A stretch of DNA of 64,000 nt from CAZUUO01 sp964622665 (lineage in GTDB: Bacteria; Patescibacteriota; Patescibacteriia; Magasanikbacterales; GCA-002688135), in NCBI GenBank assembly GCA_964622665.1, contig CAZUUO010000001.1, forward strand, positions 16,631 through 80,630. The letters are read 5' to 3'. The translations under genes were made by a program, and so were the position numbers. Position 1 is the first letter of the stretch. Every line of letters starts with the position of its first letter. Positions 8,245 through 17,687 of the stretch are shown here, in pieces. Below the pieces are notes generated by a model that saw only the letters and a program-made list of their open reading frames with translations, was not told the DNA's origin and did not search any database.

Positions 8245-8319
8245 TGGCTCTGAGGGTGGGGATCGAACCCACGACCAATACGTTAACAGCGTACTGCTCT
8301 GCCGCTGAGCTACCTCAGA
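8245..8319 (-). tRNA. tRNA-Asn (GTT)
   Basis: A cloverleaf is seen on the minus strand: acceptor TCTGAGG/CCTCAGA, D stem GCTC/GAGC, anticodon loop CTGTTAA with anticodon GTT, T arm GTGGG-TTCGATC-CCCAC. The discriminator is G and the 3' CCA is encoded. Confidence 0.97.
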
Positions 8320-8427
8320 ATATCTCCCTTTTGGGGATGTCCCTATAATACAAAGTAGCCGTTTCTCTGTCAACTTACATTTCCACAACATTATTCCCCT
8401 TTAAAAATGCAAATTCCAATTGTTTTC

Positions 8428-9270
8428 CTACTTCTCTTGCTCTTCTTGTTGTTCCATCACCCCGGTATTGTCTGTAATGACCTCTAGAATCCTTTCTTCG
8501 TCTGGATGTTCACCTTCCAATAAACTTGGATCAAAAAATATGGCATGTCCATAGATTACCTTAAACAACTCACCTCTTTCCTTACTCGCCACATCTTTTT
8601 CATCAAAGAGATTTCGAATCAATTGTTTATTTGTTTTATATGCTAATGAATTTTGATATTCACGTTGTCTCTCTGTGATTTTTTCATTTGCCTCATGGTT
8701 TCCCAGATACATCTCATACACAGACCTATCCCTGGTAATGGAACTGCTTTTCTCAACAATTGCTCCTTCAAAACCTCGAAGATCCTCCTCCATTTTTTTA
8801 ATTTTTTCGCGGTTTAGTAATCCCGGAATTCCCCAAAAACCCTTCAATACCTTTATTTGTTTTTTTAGCTCGATAACTTTTTCATTCCAATGTTTCACAT
8901 CTGCCTTTTCTCTTTCATGTCTACGAATTAAATCAGTATTGACATATTCCCATTGCCCCTTAGGTAACTCAAGCTCCTCTTGAGCGCGTACTTCATTAAT
9001 TTGCGCCTGTAGTCTTTCAATTTTCTCGTCCAAACGTTGTAATTTTTTTATATCATCAAACGCCATTTTTTTCTTTAATTCCCTAATTTTTTCGTATACT
9101 TCAAAAGAACTCCCTCCGAGTCTTTCCTTATGTTTCGCGATCCAATCATGGACACTTTCAGGATCCCACAAATATATTATTTCTTCCACATCAGATTCAG
9201 TAAACCCTTCTTTTTGTGGAAGCATTACATTATCTTTTATTACACCAACCTTCTCTCCTCTTTTGTCCAT
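8428..9270 (-). CDS. Hypothetical charged coiled-coil protein, 280 aa
   Basis: I do not recognise this protein. It has no signal peptide or membrane helix. The middle is dominated by Glu/Lys/Arg-rich helices (residues about 55-180; for example LQRLDEKIERLQAQINEVRAQ), which should form coiled coils, broken by a short apolar spot KGFWGIPGLLNRE. The C-terminus ends in a Glu/Gln tail. It lies downstream of the Pif1-like helicase and on the same strand, 42 nt away, so the two may be co-transcribed. A role with the helicase is guesswork. A-rich coding bias fits the surrounding genome. Confidence 0.7.
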   Translation of the reverse strand: MDKRGEKVGVIKDNVMLPQKEGFTESDVEEIIYLWDPESVHDWIAKHKERLGGSSFEVYEKIRELKKKMAFDDIKKLQRLDEKIERLQAQINEVRAQEELELPKGQWEYVNTDLIRRHEREKADVKHWNEKVIELKKQIKVLKGFWGIPGLLNREKIKKMEEDLRGFEGAIVEKSSSITRDRSVYEMYLGNHEANEKITERQREYQNSLAYKTNKQLIRNLFDEKDVASKERGELFKVIYGHAIFFDPSLLEGEHPDEERILEVITDNTGVMEQQEEQEK

Positions 9271-9312
9271 ATTTTTTGTATTGCAGATATACTTGGCATT
9301 AGTATACCATAT

Positions 9313-10587
9313 CTACACTGACTCGAGGAAAACGCGCACACGGTCATCCACCATTACGTCACGGGGGCGCAATGGGCGTGCCAAGGTAATGCCATGTAAT
9401 GAAGTGGCGCGTGACAGAGCAACATAGGTTTGGCCGTTTGCAAAGGCACCACTACCTAAATCGATGTGTAATTTATCAAAGGTTTTACCTTGTGATTTAT
9501 GAATCGTTACAGCGTAGGCCAACTTCAAGGGAAGTTGTACAAATGTTCCCCTTTGTTTTTGATCAAGAGCATTTTTTTCTTCATCAAAAACGGTTTCATA
9601 CATCGTCCATGTATGTGGCATGACTTCGATTGTTTTCCCATCGTCGGTTTGCACCATCACTCGTCTATCAATAATATCTTTCACAGACCCTAACGTTCCG
9701 TTCACGTACAATCCATTTTGCGTGTCATTTGCGACAAACATTACCCGCGCCCCAACTTTTAACACGAGGTCAGTTTCGGTTGGTGCATTTTTATCATCAA
9801 ACTTTCCCGTTGTTTTGGAAGGAAATCGAACAGCCTTAGCACCTAATTCATTGAGACGTTGTTCATTAATTGTTTTAGCGGTGTCATTTCTCCCCGTTAA
9901 AATTAAGGTGTCACGATCGGTCATGGAAAACACTCGTTCATGCAACATTTCAAAATGATATTGTTCAATACTTTTTTCTCGAATCGCGTGGAGTAATTCC
10001 AAAAAATCTGCATCTTTTTGGCGAAATACATGTTCCAATTCAATGCGATGTAACAAATTAAATTCGCGCAATCGTTTAATTACTTGAGCATCAAAAAAAT
10101 ATTCCGATGCGTATAATTTTTTAAACGCTTCCATCTCATCAAATTTAATAATCGGTGGGAGTTGGTATAAATCTCCAAACATAAGCACTTGCACGCCCCC
10201 AAATGGTCGTTCATCTTTTCGTACCGCACGCAAAAATACATCGATGCAATCGAGTAAATCAGCCCGCACCATGGATATTTCATCAATGATGAGGGTGTGC
10301 AATTCTTTAAATAGTTTTTTCTTTTGAGAAAAATTTGCCTCTTTTCGGGCACGAGGCACACTGACACTGGGCGCAAAACCAAAACATGAGTGAATTGTTT
10401 CACCCCCCACATGCAACGCCGCAACACCCGTTGGTGCTACGGTAATGCAATTTTTAGTTGTATTGAGTCGGTACTGTGTTAATAGCGTGCTTTTCCCGGT
10501 TCCTGCTTTCCCGTGAACAAATACACATCCACTATTTTCCTGTAGAAAATCCAGTGCTTCCTGCCATGTCGCGTTTTTTCCATCCAT
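9313..10587 (-). CDS. Pif1/RecD-like DNA helicase
   Basis: This 424-aa superfamily 1B ATPase has Walker A GKAGTGKST (26-34), motif Ia APTGVAA (51-57), Walker B IIDEISM (100-106), motif III FGDLYQLPP, a UvrD/RecD-like C-terminal 2A domain and motif VI AVTIHKSQGKTFD followed by YVALSRA. These are all the elements of Pif1-type 5'-to-3' helicases, which unwind G-quadruplex or replication-blocked DNA. It is shorter than eukaryotic Pif1 and has no extra nuclease domain. Its first 56 nt overlap the 3' end of the gene at 10532, so the two are probably translationally coupled. Confidence 0.93.
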   Translation of the reverse strand: MDGKNATWQEALDFLQENSGCVFVHGKAGTGKSTLLTQYRLNTTKNCITVAPTGVAALHVGGETIHSCFGFAPSVSVPRARKEANFSQKKKLFKELHTLIIDEISMVRADLLDCIDVFLRAVRKDERPFGGVQVLMFGDLYQLPPIIKFDEMEAFKKLYASEYFFDAQVIKRLREFNLLHRIELEHVFRQKDADFLELLHAIREKSIEQYHFEMLHERVFSMTDRDTLILTGRNDTAKTINEQRLNELGAKAVRFPSKTTGKFDDKNAPTETDLVLKVGARVMFVANDTQNGLYVNGTLGSVKDIIDRRVMVQTDDGKTIEVMPHTWTMYETVFDEEKNALDQKQRGTFVQLPLKLAYAVTIHKSQGKTFDKLHIDLGSGAFANGQTYVALSRATSLHGITLARPLRPRDVMVDDRVRVFLESV

Positions 10588-11986
10588 AGTCTACATCGCG
10601 TAAATATCTTCTAAAGAGATAATCCCCTACTTCCACTCTATTGTCAAAGTGTGGAGAATTAGGTAATTGATCCCACATTTTTTCAATCTCACGATACAAT
10701 ACATTTACATCTCGTTCTTCACCATTAAAAATAAATGGATAGATTACTGATTTTGATTCTACCGGTGTGAGGTACAAATTATTTAGTAAACATTGGCGAA
10801 GTAATATTTTGTATTCTTTATCCGTAAGGGTATACGGATCATGGGTCTCATCAAATATTCCCCCTTTTTTCCTATAGTACTCTCGTGTACCTTGTACTAT
10901 CTCATTTCGCAAAATTGCTTCTTTCTCTAAAATTTCTTTCTCTATGACTCTATCTATATTTTGAACACTATCCCTACTTACTTCATCAAGTATTTCTTTA
11001 GCCAGATCCCCATTTACCTCATTGATTTTACCGCCAGGGACTTCAATAAAATAAAATACCTGCATTCTTTTGTTACCCGCCTTTATTGTTTTCTTCATTT
11101 TCTCCCGAAATTCATTAAAGACCTTTAACCCATTCATCATCTCAAATACTCCATTGAGATTTTTTTTCTCATCAAGAGAAACTTCTCCGCGCAATATACG
11201 GAGTGAGTCCTTGGTTTTATACTGGAGAATTTCACCATGGCGTCCATATTCATCAATTCCCTGCAATGCGTCTTCTGTTGGTTTTGAAGTGCGCGGTTTT
11301 AACTGTAATTTCTCGGCAACTTGATGCGCACCAATATGTGACAACACACCAGACTTTAAACCGCTATATTCTTTTTTATACCCCGAACTTTCAGCAATTT
11401 CTTCCAAAATACTCCAAAATACTTTTAAAAACTCTTTGTCATCTCTATTTGCCTGAACAAAATTAATAAGAGTATTTGTGTACTCTACAATTCCCACAAT
11501 GTCACTTTGTACTTCCGCCAATTTAGTTCTTGTTCTATTTTCATTTAAGTAAATTTGTGATTCTAGAGTTGATTTTAAACCGAATAATAATTCAATCCCT
11601 TGTATTTGATCAGGAAATTTTGCAATAAACTGTTCTTTGAGTTTTTTATTTTCCTCATCACTTAAACCAAACCTGACATGCTCTAAATATCTTTCTTGTA
11701 AATCAGTTTCTGGTGACTCCTCTAATCCATTAAGAATTTTATTTCTACTCAATATATCATCAAAATTTGCATCAAAACTTTTCTTCCACCAATCACGAAG
11801 AATATGCTCAACTTCGGATCGTTCATAGGGTGTTAACCAATTCCCCTCTACATAATCGCGTATATATTCACGATCTTCTTCTGAAAAGTCACGAATGGAA
11901 GCTAACACTACTTTTTTCAATAGTGTTTCTGGTGATCGTAATTCTTTTTTTTCTTGTTTTGGATGGACAAAATCTCTAAATTCCAT
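10532..11986 (-). CDS. Hypothetical charged helical protein, 484 aa
   Basis: I do not recognise this protein. It is soluble, very rich in Glu, Lys and Arg, and mostly helical. Features that stand out are DREYIRDYVEGNWLTPYERSEVEHILRDWW near residue 40, GVLSHIGAHQVAEKLQL near the middle and GDYLFRRYLRDVDYGWKKRD near the end. No known catalytic motif is visible. The 3' end overlaps the start of the Pif1-like helicase gene by 56 nt, which suggests linked expression. Similar charged proteins beside helicases can belong to replication or defence functions, but nothing in this sequence decides it. Confidence 0.72.
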   Translation of the reverse strand: MEFRDFVHPKQEKKELRSPETLLKKVVLASIRDFSEEDREYIRDYVEGNWLTPYERSEVEHILRDWWKKSFDANFDDILSRNKILNGLEESPETDLQERYLEHVRFGLSDEENKKLKEQFIAKFPDQIQGIELLFGLKSTLESQIYLNENRTRTKLAEVQSDIVGIVEYTNTLINFVQANRDDKEFLKVFWSILEEIAESSGYKKEYSGLKSGVLSHIGAHQVAEKLQLKPRTSKPTEDALQGIDEYGRHGEILQYKTKDSLRILRGEVSLDEKKNLNGVFEMMNGLKVFNEFREKMKKTIKAGNKRMQVFYFIEVPGGKINEVNGDLAKEILDEVSRDSVQNIDRVIEKEILEKEAILRNEIVQGTREYYRKKGGIFDETHDPYTLTDKEYKILLRQCLLNNLYLTPVESKSVIYPFIFNGEERDVNVLYREIEKMWDQLPNSPHFDNRVEVGDYLFRRYLRDVDYGWKKRDMAGSTGFSTGK

Positions 11987-12035
11987 AGTACACCCAGTAT
12001 ACCATTTTTAACGGTTTCACCTTGGGGAAAAGTAA

Positions 12036-12065
12036 TAAAAAATCTCAGTAGTAACACTGAGATTT
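12036..12065 (-). terminator. Terminator of the dnaG-rpoD unit
   Basis: A 10-bp stem, AAATCTCAGT/ACTGAGATTT, is followed on the minus strand by a T-run (TTTTTTATTAC). Confidence 0.9.
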
Positions 12066-12072
12066 CAAGCTG

Positions 12073-13401
12073 CTAGTAATCTTTCAATTTTTCAATTCCC
12101 TTCATTTTCTGAATCTTTTCAAGAGCTTTTGCTTCAATCTGACGAATACGTTCTCGGGTCACATTAAATTCTTTACCCACTTCTTCGAGCGTATGCGCCA
12201 CTCCATCCACTAACCCAAACCGCATTTCCAAAATCTTTTGTTCACGAGGGGTTAAATCTTTAATGATGTTCTGAACATAATCACGTAACAATTCCAATGC
12301 CGCTGCGCGATCAGGCGTGATATTTTTAACGTCCTTAATGAAGTCTTGTAATGATGAGTCCTCTTCGTCATCACCCACGCTCGTTTCCAATGAAACGGTT
12401 TCTTGTGAGATTTTAATGATGTGACGAACTTTCTCCACCTCTTCATTCATTTCAGCGGCAATTTCTTCAGCAGTGGGTTCACGTCCTAAATCTTGAATAA
12501 GCTGACGTTCAATTTGTTGAAATTTATTAATCGTTTCCACCATGTGCACAGGAATACGAATGGTGCGGGATTGATCAGCGAGTGCACGAGTAATTGCTTG
12601 GCGAATCCACCATGTTGCGTAGGTTGAAAATTTAAAACCTTTGCGATATTCAAATTTTTTCACTGCACGAAACAACCCAATGTTTCCTTCTTGAATTAAA
12701 TCGAGCAATGTCAATTGTTTTCCTACAAATTTCTTTGCAATAGAAACCACCAAACGCAAGTTTGCTTCAATCAATTTTCGCTCAGCATTACGTTCACCCC
12801 GTTCTTTACCTTTTGCCAAATTAACTTCTTCTTCACCGTTCAATAACGGGATTTTACCAATCTCACGCAAATACATTTGAATAGAGTCGGCCGTCAATTC
12901 AGGAATTTCAAAACTCTTATTAGTTTCAACGTTCAATGAAGTTAAAATTTTATTATCTCGTTCTCGATTTCCCAATAATGATTCACGACCTTCAATGAGT
13001 GCGAGGCCGTGTTTCTCTAAATCTTGTAAAAACTTTTCATAGTCTTCCACGTAATCTTCTACTTCGGGAAAGGTAAACAAGACTTCTTGTTCGGTAACAA
13101 ACCCGCGTTTACGTGCTTTTTCAATCAGTGCGTTGAGGGCAGCTTCTTGAGGTGGTAATCCTTTGGGAAATACTCGATCAAAGTAGGGTGAGCCGTGTTT
13201 TTTTGCAGGAAGTTTTTTTACTACTTTTTTAGGTGCCACCTTTACTTCTTTTTTTGCTACAACCTTAAGTGGTGTTACTTTTGTAGTAACTTTTTTAACT
13301 GGCACCACCTTTTTTACTACTTTTGCAACCACCTTCTTAATTGCTTTTTTGATGGGAGCTTTTGTAGGTTTTTTAATTTGTTTTTTTGACTTGTTTTGCA
13401 T
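12073..13401 (-). CDS. rpoD: Primary RNA polymerase sigma factor RpoD
   Basis: This 442-aa sigma-70 factor directs RNA polymerase to housekeeping promoters. Regions 1.2 to 4.2 are complete: [16 protein letters not shown] (1.2), [14 protein letters not shown] and [13 protein letters not shown] (2.1-2.2), [13 protein letters not shown] (2.3-2.4), [11 protein letters not shown] (3), and the helix-turn-helix [20 protein letters not shown] (4.2). The first 68 residues are unusual: a Lys/Val/Ala/Pro repeat ([12 protein letters not shown] and similar) like the tail of histone H1, standing before the sigma 1.1-like part. The consensus promoters in this window fit a sigma-70 specificity. It follows dnaG, as in the classic macromolecular-synthesis operon. 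Confidence 0.97.
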   Translation of the reverse strand: MQNKSKKQIKKPTKAPIKKAIKKVVAKVVKKVVPVKKVTTKVTPLKVVAKKEVKVAPKKVVKKLPAKKHGSPYFDRVFPKGLPPQEAALNALIEKARKRGFVTEQEVLFTFPEVEDYVEDYEKFLQDLEKHGLALIEGRESLLGNRERDNKILTSLNVETNKSFEIPELTADSIQMYLREIGKIPLLNGEEEVNLAKGKERGERNAERKLIEANLRLVVSIAKKFVGKQLTLLDLIQEGNIGLFRAVKKFEYRKGFKFSTYATWWIRQAITRALADQSRTIRIPVHMVETINKFQQIERQLIQDLGREPTAEEIAAEMNEEVEKVRHIIKISQETVSLETSVGDDEEDSSLQDFIKDVKNITPDRAAALELLRDYVQNIIKDLTPREQKILEMRFGLVDGVAHTLEEVGKEFNVTRERIRQIEAKALEKIQKMKGIEKLKDY

Positions 13402-13454
13402 AAACCATAATGAACGTGATTGCTCACGTGTCAGGGGAAAGTTACATCTGAAAC

Positions 13455-15224
13455 TCAGAGTGTATCATTGAGTTTTTGATAATATTCAAGTAATTGAGCC
13501 GCTTTTTCACGGTCTCCCTGCGCCTCAGCAAGTCGAAGTTGCTGTTCTATATGCGCTTTTTTGGCTTGCAAAAACAATTGTTTGCAGCGTGCAGTAAGGC
13601 GCTCATACTCTTGAAGCTTTTCTGATTGTGGCAGGGTACCATAGAGGTGGTCTGCCAAAAGCATGAGTATGTGGTGTGGCTCTTCTGCTTCACTTTTTTG
13701 TGTAGTCTCAGTGTACCCGTTTTTAAGGGTCGCGTAAAGTGGACGGTAGTTTTCAGGAAAAACCAGGTCAGTGACATCCAAAAAGTCTTTCATTGGTTTT
13801 TGGAGCATAATATGAAGCGCCAACAATCTCACAAATGGTGAGGTAACCACTTTTTCTTCACTTGTTACTTGTTTTTTTGGCGCAATTGCTCCTCGTTGCG
13901 GAATAATTGCTTTTTTACTTTTTACGGCCTGTAATTCTTGTTCTAATGTTTCCAAACGCACCCCCACCTTTTGTGATAACGTTTGCATCCAAGCCTCACG
14001 TTCAATATTAGAAGGAATCGCTTGCAAGTATGGTAACACCGCACTAACAATTGCTTGTTTTCCTTTTGGATCCTCGATGTTATTTTGAGCAATTGCATTA
14101 TGAATAACAAACGTAATAAACGGCACTGCTTGTGCAATGGCATTATTCCATGCGTCTTTATTTTTTCTAATTATCTCATCAGCATCTTTTCCAAGATTTG
14201 CATCAGGCATAATTACCTTCGTATCAAATCCTAACGATAACGCCATCATAATTCCTCGTAGTGCCGCATTTTTTCCCGCACCATCTTGATCAAATGCAAA
14301 CAACAACGTACCCGCATGATGTTCATCTTTTTGTGTATACCGACGAATGAGACGTAACTGTTCATCAGTCAACGCCGTCCCCGACGATGCAACGGTATGT
14401 TCAAATCCAAATTGATGTGAGGTTATTACATCCATTTGTCCTTCAACAATAATACACGTACGCGTTTTGCGCATCGTATGTTTAGCAACATGTAACCCAT
14501 ATAACAGCGCGCTTTTATCAAATACTGCTGTTTGAGGTGTATTCACATACTTTCCCTGATTTTCTTTTTCTTCCAACAACCGACCAGTAAATCCAACAAC
14601 TGCACCATGATGATCAAAAATTGGAAACATTACTCTATCACGAAATCTATCATAAAATGTCCCGCGATCACTTTTTCCCACAAGTCCCGCTGAAACTAAA
14701 TCGTCAACGGACACTCCCCGCTTCATACAAAAACTAAACAGTGCATTAAAACTATCGGGAGCATACCCCACATGCCACTCTCGCACTGTTTTTTCATCAA
14801 GCCCTCGACGAGCCACATAGTCTCGCGCTTTCTGTGCTACCTCATGCTGTTGCAACACCGCTTCAAAAAATTGTGTAGCTAAATGCAGTGCATCTTTACT
14901 TCTATTTTTTTCTGATGCTTGATATTCGACATCACGACGATTGGGCAGCACCACACCAGCACGTTGTGCTAAAATTTTTAAACTTTCAACAAATGATAAC
15001 CCTTCAGATTTTTGTAAAAAAGTAAAAATATCTCCTCCTTCATTACAACCAAAACAATGCCACGATTGTCGTTCTCGTGACACCATAAATGATGGCGACT
15101 TTTCATTGTGGAAGGGGCATCGCGCTTTAAAATTTGTACCGCTGCGCGTTAACGTTATATATTCCCCCACAAAATCCACAATATCCACCTTATCTTTAAT
15201 TTGTTGAATAGGGGTATTGTCCAT
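13455..15224 (-). CDS. dnaG: DNA primase DnaG
   Basis: This 589-aa primase makes RNA primers at the replication fork. It has the N-terminal CHC2 zinc finger (C36, H39, C57, C60 in [11 protein letters not shown] and [10 protein letters not shown]), the catalytic core with a Toprim domain ([15 protein letters not shown], and [14 protein letters not shown]), and a C-terminal helical part that should bind the DnaB helicase. The length is normal. It starts at ATG 15224 without a Shine-Dalgarno and is followed 53 nt later by rpoD, the conserved dnaG-rpoD order. Confidence 0.97.
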   Translation of the reverse strand: MDNTPIQQIKDKVDIVDFVGEYITLTRSGTNFKARCPFHNEKSPSFMVSRERQSWHCFGCNEGGDIFTFLQKSEGLSFVESLKILAQRAGVVLPNRRDVEYQASEKNRSKDALHLATQFFEAVLQQHEVAQKARDYVARRGLDEKTVREWHVGYAPDSFNALFSFCMKRGVSVDDLVSAGLVGKSDRGTFYDRFRDRVMFPIFDHHGAVVGFTGRLLEEKENQGKYVNTPQTAVFDKSALLYGLHVAKHTMRKTRTCIIVEGQMDVITSHQFGFEHTVASSGTALTDEQLRLIRRYTQKDEHHAGTLLFAFDQDGAGKNAALRGIMMALSLGFDTKVIMPDANLGKDADEIIRKNKDAWNNAIAQAVPFITFVIHNAIAQNNIEDPKGKQAIVSAVLPYLQAIPSNIEREAWMQTLSQKVGVRLETLEQELQAVKSKKAIIPQRGAIAPKKQVTSEEKVVTSPFVRLLALHIMLQKPMKDFLDVTDLVFPENYRPLYATLKNGYTETTQKSEAEEPHHILMLLADHLYGTLPQSEKLQEYERLTARCKQLFLQAKKAHIEQQLRLAEAQGDREKAAQLLEYYQKLNDTL

Positions 15225-15275
15225 ACGTTTGTTGTTACTCTAGCACCCTCCCTATCACTTGTCACCCAATACTTC

Positions 15276-15629
15276 TTACCCCAATAATCCTTTCCAAAAT
15301 GACTTTTTTTGTTTAATCACTTGTGGGTCGTTTTGTATCCAATGTGCCTCAAAACTATTTCTAATTCTATCTCCTTCATGCAAAACAATGGGCGAATCAT
15401 ATTCACCTTGATGACGTGATGATCCACTATACGTATGCTCTTTTTGATCAATGTGCAATGAAACTTCAACTTCAGTATTACGTTCAGTGACGTACACATG
15501 AAATCGTGGATACCACGCGCCACCAATGCGTTTCATATATGACTCACCGTGGGGATGACGCGCATATCCACTGCGCAACATTATAATGTCAGCATTTTCC
15601 TCGAAGGGACCTTTGACAATAAATTTCAT
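15276..15629 (-). CDS. Hypothetical protein, 117 aa
   Basis: I do not recognise this protein. It is soluble, rich in beta-forming residues and His (for example RFHVYVTERNTEVEVSLHIDQKEHTYSG), and ends in a basic, aromatic tail KKSFWKGLLG. No signal peptide or membrane helix is present. It lies 1 nt after the O-antigen-ligase-like gene at 15631 and is almost surely the last gene of that envelope operon, so a role in polysaccharide or surface assembly is possible but unproven. Confidence 0.7.
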   Translation of the reverse strand: MKFIVKGPFEENADIIMLRSGYARHPHGESYMKRIGGAWYPRFHVYVTERNTEVEVSLHIDQKEHTYSGSSRHQGEYDSPIVLHEGDRIRNSFEAHWIQNDPQVIKQKKSFWKGLLG

Positions 15630-15630
15630 A

Positions 15631-17685
15631 TTACTTTTTTAGTATAATTTGAATCCCTTTTACGGTAACTTCTTGCAACTGGCCACTTGCTAATGCTTGC
15701 GCTAAATTTTGTTGTGCGACAGTGTTTTGTGGATTTTGCGCAACCAGACATGCGAGTGCATATGCGAGTAAATCTATGTCGTGTATTTCTACCGCACTTT
15801 GAGCAATTTTAGATAATTCCTTTTCGTTTGTTGGTATAAATTGCATTTTTTTATCAGCAAATGAATTAAAATATGCTCGTAACACGGTTGCACTTTCATA
15901 GGCACGATCAAAGGTTAATAATGCATATCCAAATTGATAGGCAATCAGATGATTATCTGTATCAAGTTCATAGGCGCGTGCCCACAATTGTTCAGCCATT
16001 TCAAAATCCTTTTGTAACACTTTGCCATTTGCGCGTTGCAAATACATAGTTTGTTTATTTGGTGCCAGTTCACTAGCACGCGCATACAACGTATCAGCTT
16101 TTTCTAATGTGGCTTCATCAGAAAATATCATCGCCAATTTTAATTGTATATTTGCGTTTGCCACAATCATTGCAACATCCGTTGGATACTTCTGCAGATA
16201 CCGTTCTATTGCCGCTACCACAGCATCTGCTTGCCGCTTATCAGTATCAGTTTTTTGCATAGTACGAAATGCAAGATCTGCCATACGCAATAGGTAGTCA
16301 CGCTTGAATATGTTCGTCGTATTAATTTTTTCCAAGGCAACCGTACTAGCTTCACCTGCTAATGGCTGAGAAATGGCATATGCAACGCTCTGCGAGGTGA
16401 TATACCATTGATGTACTGTCATGATACTCAATAAGGGAATAACAAACAGCACGGCGATTTCTTTGGGTATTGTCTTCTCCTCTCGCTGTGGTTCAAATAT
16501 AAGATGTAGTAAGACAACGAGTAATACTGTGTCAGCAACTCCCGTGAATTCAAATAAATATGCAACACCAAAACCAATCACGATTGCAATAATTTCATTT
16601 CTCTTTTCTAAGGTACGTAGTTTTTTTATCGCGAACACAAAACAACCACCATATACTATTACTCCCAATATTCCATACATCACCAAAATATCAAGGTAGA
16701 CATTGTGAGCCCGATCAGACCACACTTGAGAAAATCCATAGCGTGTTAGTCGTGCATCATAGTGGGCATCAAATGCTTCATAAAACATTTGAGATCCATA
16801 TCCCAACCATGGGCGCTGTACAAATGCGTCCCATCCCGTGTTCCAAATAAATACGCGCTGTTTATCACTATCTAAAGTATTGTCGAGCGAAACGATACGA
16901 TGCATGAATGGTAATTTTTTTTGAAAAAACTGGGTATGCGTATCAATGTAACGTAGACCACCACCCATAATCATCAAACCAACTAAACTACTGACAATTA
17001 TTTTTTGTTTCGCAACAGAACTACTTTTTATTATCTGCAGTATTCCCCACACCACTGCCGCCACCAGTACCGCAAGCAAAATGCCGCGTGTTTGTGTCGC
17101 CAATAATGAGCCTAAACTTAACACCAGTGGAATTCCCAACCATTTTTTCTTTTCGGTAGTATACAGCACGGTACCAATCGCCAGAATACTCAAGCAGTAC
17201 AGGGCAAATAAAATAGAATTACCATGAAACCCCTCACTTCTGTGTGCGGTATCACGAAGCAATTCATATACTCCGTATGTTGTTACCACGGTTGAGAGTG
17301 CGACAATTTTTTCTCCCATCCATCTTTTTTCACGAACTTCCAATTGATCAATAAAAAAAGACAGGATGCTTATTATCATTACTAAATAAAATCCTTCTCC
17401 TCGTCCATCACTTCCCCACATACTCACCCACACATTACTACTCCAAGTAGTTGATAGTAAGGTGAGCATCGTAATTACCCACAATCCTTTAGTGATCCAT
17501 GACGGTTTTGCAATAGATTTTTTTTGTGCCACTATTACCGAAAAATAAACTGAAAGCAGTACCATTCCTACAACCGCAATCATTAACTTCCCCGCCACAT
17601 ACGGAAACATGACCCCCGGTATAAAACCGAGGGTGATTACCGTAATTACTGCCGTCAGTGTTCCTTTGAAATATTCTTTTTTCAT
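15631..17685 (-). CDS. O-antigen ligase family protein with TPR tail (copy 3)
   Basis: This 684-aa membrane protein of the Wzy/WaaL (O-antigen ligase-polymerase) class should transfer or polymerise lipid-linked glycans outside the membrane. It has about ten helices, then the Wzy_C signature region with RPWLGYGSQMFYEAF and SDRAHNVYLDILVMYGILG (the conserved Gly-x-Gly and Arg-x-His-Asn), and a C-terminal TPR-like helical part from about residue 490 (DTLYARASELAPNKQTMYLQ). It is the third of three tandem homologues of the same layout; spacing to the next gene is 2 nt, so they form one operon. Each probably acts on a different acceptor or donor. Confidence 0.9.
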   Translation of the reverse strand: MKKEYFKGTLTAVITVITLGFIPGVMFPYVAGKLMIAVVGMVLLSVYFSVIVAQKKSIAKPSWITKGLWVITMLTLLSTTWSSNVWVSMWGSDGRGEGFYLVMIISILSFFIDQLEVREKRWMGEKIVALSTVVTTYGVYELLRDTAHRSEGFHGNSILFALYCLSILAIGTVLYTTEKKKWLGIPLVLSLGSLLATQTRGILLAVLVAAVVWGILQIIKSSSVAKQKIIVSSLVGLMIMGGGLRYIDTHTQFFQKKLPFMHRIVSLDNTLDSDKQRVFIWNTGWDAFVQRPWLGYGSQMFYEAFDAHYDARLTRYGFSQVWSDRAHNVYLDILVMYGILGVIVYGGCFVFAIKKLRTLEKRNEIIAIVIGFGVAYLFEFTGVADTVLLVVLLHLIFEPQREEKTIPKEIAVLFVIPLLSIMTVHQWYITSQSVAYAISQPLAGEASTVALEKINTTNIFKRDYLLRMADLAFRTMQKTDTDKRQADAVVAAIERYLQKYPTDVAMIVANANIQLKLAMIFSDEATLEKADTLYARASELAPNKQTMYLQRANGKVLQKDFEMAEQLWARAYELDTDNHLIAYQFGYALLTFDRAYESATVLRAYFNSFADKKMQFIPTNEKELSKIAQSAVEIHDIDLLAYALACLVAQNPQNTVAQQNLAQALASGQLQEVTVKGIQIILKK

Positions 17686-17687
17686 AG

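Noticed and set aside
8185..8391. Open reading frame of 68 codons on the minus strand
   Set aside because: It runs through tRNA-Asn and its terminator; chance ORF.
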